Source: Candidatus Bruticola papionis
Lineage (GTDB): Bacteria > Vulcanimicrobiota > Xenobia > Xenobiales > Xenobiaceae
Direction: 5' to 3'
Assembly: GCA_002407045.1 (NCBI GenBank)
Contig: DHKB01000022.1
Span: forward strand, 41,999 to 105,998
DNA length: 64,000 nucleotides
This document shows positions 61,686 to 64,000 of the stretch, one piece after another (position 1 is the stretch's first letter; every line of letters starts with the position of its first letter). The position numbers were made by a program, and so were the translations under genes. Below the pieces are notes generated by a model. That model ran no database searches and was not told where the DNA came from. It saw only the letters and a list, made by a program, of their open reading frames with translations.

Positions 61686-62855
61686 ATGTTAGGTAATTTC
61701 ACTTATTGCAATCCTACCAAGCTCTACTTTGGCGAAGAAGCTTTACAAAATTTGGCTCCAGAGTTGGCTAAATACGGCAAAAACATAGTTTTAGTCTACG
61801 GTGGCGGATCTATTAAGAAAAACGGTATCTACGCTCAAGTAAGAGAAATTTTGCAAAGATGTGGCAAAAATGTAGCAGAAATTGCCGGTGTTATGCCCAA
61901 TCCAACTTTGGCCAAGCTTTATGAAGGCGTGGACATTGCCCGTCAGCACAAAGCAGACTTCATTTTAGCTGTAGGCGGCGGTTCAGTTTGCGATTATAGC
62001 AAGGCTGTTTCCGTGTCCGTCAATTGCCAGGACGATCCTTGGGAAAAATATTTTGTTCGTTTTGAAGAGCCAGATTGCGAAACTATTCCTGTAGGTTGCG
62101 TTCTCACTATGGTAGGCACAGGTTCGGAAATGAACGCCGGTTCTGTTATTACCAACCAAGAGACCAAGCAAAAAACCGGCCACGTCTTTGCCAGCGAAAA
62201 GATTATGCCCCGTTTTTCGATCTTAAATCCTCGCTTTACCATGACTTTGCCTCATTATCAGATGGTAGCTGGCATTTATGATATTTTTAACCATATCTGT
62301 GAGCAATATTTCTCTGGTACCGATGATAATACTAGCGACTATATCAGCGAAGGTTTAATGCGTTCAGTTATTCACTCCGGACGTATTGCCAATAAAGATC
62401 CGCAAAATTATGAAGCTAGAAGCAATATTATGTGGACGGCGACTTGGGCTTTGAATACTTTAGTAGCTAAAGGTAAGCCTACCGACTGGATGGTACATAT
62501 GCTCGGCCAAGCTGTAGGCGGCCATACCAATGCTACTCACGGCATGACCTTAGCGGCTGTTTCTTTGCCTTATTATCGCTATATTATGCCTTATGGCTTG
62601 GACAAATTTAAGCGTTTTGCCATCAATATTTGGGGCATTAAAACTGAAGGCAAGAGTGATGAGCAAATAGCTTCCGAAGGTTTGGAAGCTATGCAAGCCT
62701 GGATGAAAGAATTGGGCTTGGCTTCTAATATCAGTGAATTGGGCGCCACAGAGGATATGCTTGAAGCTATTACCGATTCTACCTTTATTCTCGAAGGCGG
62801 TTATAAAAAACTTAACCGTGCGGAAGTAAGCGAAATTTTAAGAGCCAGTCTCTAA
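61686..62855 (+). CDS. Iron-containing alcohol dehydrogenase
   Basis: The 389-residue protein has YGGGSIKKNG (N-terminal nucleotide loop), VGGGSVCDYSKA and the metal-ligand histidine region HMLGQAVGGHTNATHGMTLA. Similar to butanol dehydrogenase/YqhD-type reductases that remove toxic aldehydes. GAGGAG precedes the ATG, 30 bp after the reductase stop. Co-transcribed and MerR-controlled, suggesting aldehyde detoxification. Confidence 0.94.
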   Translation: MLGNFTYCNPTKLYFGEEALQNLAPELAKYGKNIVLVYGGGSIKKNGIYAQVREILQRCGKNVAEIAGVMPNPTLAKLYEGVDIARQHKADFILAVGGGSVCDYSKAVSVSVNCQDDPWEKYFVRFEEPDCETIPVGCVLTMVGTGSEMNAGSVITNQETKQKTGHVFASEKIMPRFSILNPRFTMTLPHYQMVAGIYDIFNHICEQYFSGTDDNTSDYISEGLMRSVIHSGRIANKDPQNYEARSNIMWTATWALNTLVAKGKPTDWMVHMLGQAVGGHTNATHGMTLAAVSLPYYRYIMPYGLDKFKRFAINIWGIKTEGKSDEQIASEGLEAMQAWMKELGLASNISELGATEDMLEAITDSTFILEGGYKKLNRAEVSEILRASL

Positions 62856-62887
62856 ATATAAAATATTTATCGATATAACGATATAAG

Positions 62888-62930
62888 CGAGCGCATTAAG
62901 TTTTTAACGAACTTTGTGCGCTTATTTCTT
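62888..62930 (+). terminator. Terminator of the reductase-dehydrogenase operon
   Basis: taagcgagcgca / tgcgctta-type stem (62888-62922) followed by T-rich TTTCTTTTTC. It lies 33 bp after the dehydrogenase stop. Confidence 0.78.
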
Positions 62931-63045
62931 TTTCTCTAATCAGACAGGTGCCTAAAATAGACTTAAATTTGCATAGGTAAAAAGCATTTTTTAGTAGAAA
63001 GCGAGAACTAAGAAAAAGAAAACGTGACGAAAGGATCTAACTGAC

Positions 63046-64000
63046 GTGACAAATGACTGTCCGCTTAAACGTTTGACCAACCATTGGAGTCGCTGGTGGT
63101 CGGTTCGTCCTCTGTTTAAGTCTTCGATTTTTGTGCGCAGATTAGTGGGCGAAGAAGACGCTCGCATTAACGCTGTCAACCTTTTAGAGCTAAAGCCAGG
63201 GCAGCGCGTGCTAGATCTAAGCTGCGGCCTGGGGGCCAACTTGCGTTATTTGCAAGCCACCGGAGCTGAAGTTGTAGCTGTAGACGAAAATCCGGAAAAT
63301 GTTGAAGCGGCTCGTACAGAGATCCGTGCCAATCATTTTTTGAATATCAGGGCCATGAGTTTAAAAGATGCTGAGCAAGTTCTGGAAGAAGGTAGCTTCG
63401 ACGCTATACTTTGTACTGGTACTTTTACTAGCAGCTCAAATCCCTATATGTGCTACTACAATGCTTGCCGTTGGCTTAAGCCTGGAGGGCTCATTGCAGC
63501 AGTAGATTATGTAAATGACGATTGTCTTGAAGATCAGCTACTCTTTGGAGCTTTTATTTTCTCCACTTATATGCTGGCTGACAGCACTCCCAACAATGCC
63601 TGGGAATTTGGCTTAGGTTGTTTTTGCGATATTCTTTTCCGCGAAGATATGCAAGGCGGCATTTCTAAATTGGTCTTAGCTCGCAAGCGTCCCAATGGAG
63701 TAGTGCCTCCTCCTCCCAAGCGCGTAGAGATTCCAGTTTGCCAACCGCGCCAAGCTTCTTGTTCTTGTCCTAGTCTGTCTCAGAGTTTCTCCTCGCTACT
63801 GAGCGAAGCCAGAAATGCTTTACAAGATTGGCAAACTAAACAACAAGAGGCAAAAATTAAAGCGGCAGCGGAAAAAAAAAGATCTGATGAACTAGCTAAA
63901 GCAGAAGTGGAAGCTATAGCTACTAAGTTAGAAGCTGAGGCCAGAGCTAAAGCAGAAGCTGAGGCTAAAGAAAAGGCTGAAGCCGAAGCCAGAGCTAAAG
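63046..64000 (+). CDS. SAM-dependent methyltransferase with Ala/Glu/Lys-rich tail (runs off the window)
   Basis: GTG 63046 with AAGGA upstream opens a frame to the window edge (318 codons). The N-terminal part is a class I methyltransferase: VLDLSCGLGANLRYL (SAM loop), VVAVDENPENVEAA, FDAILCTGTF and WLKPGGLIAAVDY. After about residue 250 the sequence becomes Lys/Glu/Ala-rich in imperfect repeats such as AEARAKAEAEA, probably a long helix. Substrate unknown; the tail is unusual for a small-molecule methyltransferase. Confidence 0.85.
   Translation, partial: MTNDCPLKRLTNHWSRWWSVRPLFKSSIFVRRLVGEEDARINAVNLLELKPGQRVLDLSCGLGANLRYLQATGAEVVAVDENPENVEAARTEIRANHFLNIRAMSLKDAEQVLEEGSFDAILCTGTFTSSSNPYMCYYNACRWLKPGGLIAAVDYVNDDCLEDQLLFGAFIFSTYMLADSTPNNAWEFGLGCFCDILFREDMQGGISKLVLARKRPNGVVPPPPKRVEIPVCQPRQASCSCPSLSQSFSSLLSEARNALQDWQTKQQEAKIKAAAEKKRSDELAKAEVEAIATKLEAEARAKAEAEAKEKAEAEARAK

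Noticed and set aside
1..64000. CRISPR arrays
   Set aside because: No series of regularly spaced identical repeats was seen.

Overview
The window is a gene-dense bacterial chromosome segment of moderate GC. It holds about 55 protein genes, no rRNA or confident tRNA, no insertion sequence and no CRISPR array. The gene set is chromosomal housekeeping: glmM, cdaA/ybbR, cysK with an Rrf2 regulator, rho, ftsZ, mrdA-mreDCB, rpsT, ahcY, a partial histidine-degradation set, ECF transporter genes, tatAC, mutS and an RlmCD/RumA methyltransferase. CdaA-YbbR-GlmM, ECF transporters, a TPP riboswitch and a Ser/Thr kinase with TPRs suggest a Terrabacteria-type lineage. The polymorphic-toxin/DUF4417 cassette is of a kind common in gut bacteria. 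I cannot place the organism more precisely. Almost every gene stops in TAA or TAG; among chromosomal genes I found TGA only in mreC.

Region by region: 1-7411 (minus) is an operon of two unrecognised proteins, three P-loop ATPases of the BrxD/DUF2791 type and an Lhr-like DEAD/DEAH-type helicase that runs off the left edge. It is transcribed with glmM from a promoter near 8.9 kb and is the best candidate here for an undescribed multi-gene system. 9.0-12.7 kb holds ybbR, cdaA, an ECF S component, cutA and an unknown gene. A TPP riboswitch at 13.0 kb precedes a YlbF-like gene, followed by a long coiled-coil/acidic protein. 16.5-18.1 kb is cysK divergent from an Rrf2 regulator, with two matching operator-like motifs. 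18.2-23.8 kb holds a TPR kinase, a radical SAM protein and Rho with a long insert. 24-30.8 kb holds two ABC systems and membrane proteins.

30.9-38.3 kb is cell-shape and division: ftsZ, then the mreB-mreC-mreD-mrdA operon with maf upstream. 38.4-40.1 kb (plus) has a cobalamin adenosyltransferase, rpsT and a uridine-kinase-like protein. 40.1-45.6 kb (minus) has ahcY, a Nif3-family gene and hutI-ftcD-formylglutamase for the lower histidine pathway. 46-52.6 kb (plus, with one minus hydrolase) has an M29 aminopeptidase, fused ECF transporter proteins and a membrane-anchored CofE-like ligase. 52.7-56.7 kb (minus) has tatA, tatC, mutS and a tiny Trp/Asp/Glu repeat protein.

58.4-60.55 kb is an accessory insert: DUF4417, a polymorphic-toxin C-terminal domain split by an in-frame TGA, its likely zinc-ribbon immunity protein, and a decayed coding fragment interrupted only by TAA/TAG codons. 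60.5-62.9 kb is a MerR-controlled flavodoxin-type reductase plus iron alcohol dehydrogenase, with a textbook 19-bp-spacer MerR promoter. A SAM methyltransferase with an Ala/Glu/Lys tail runs off the right edge.
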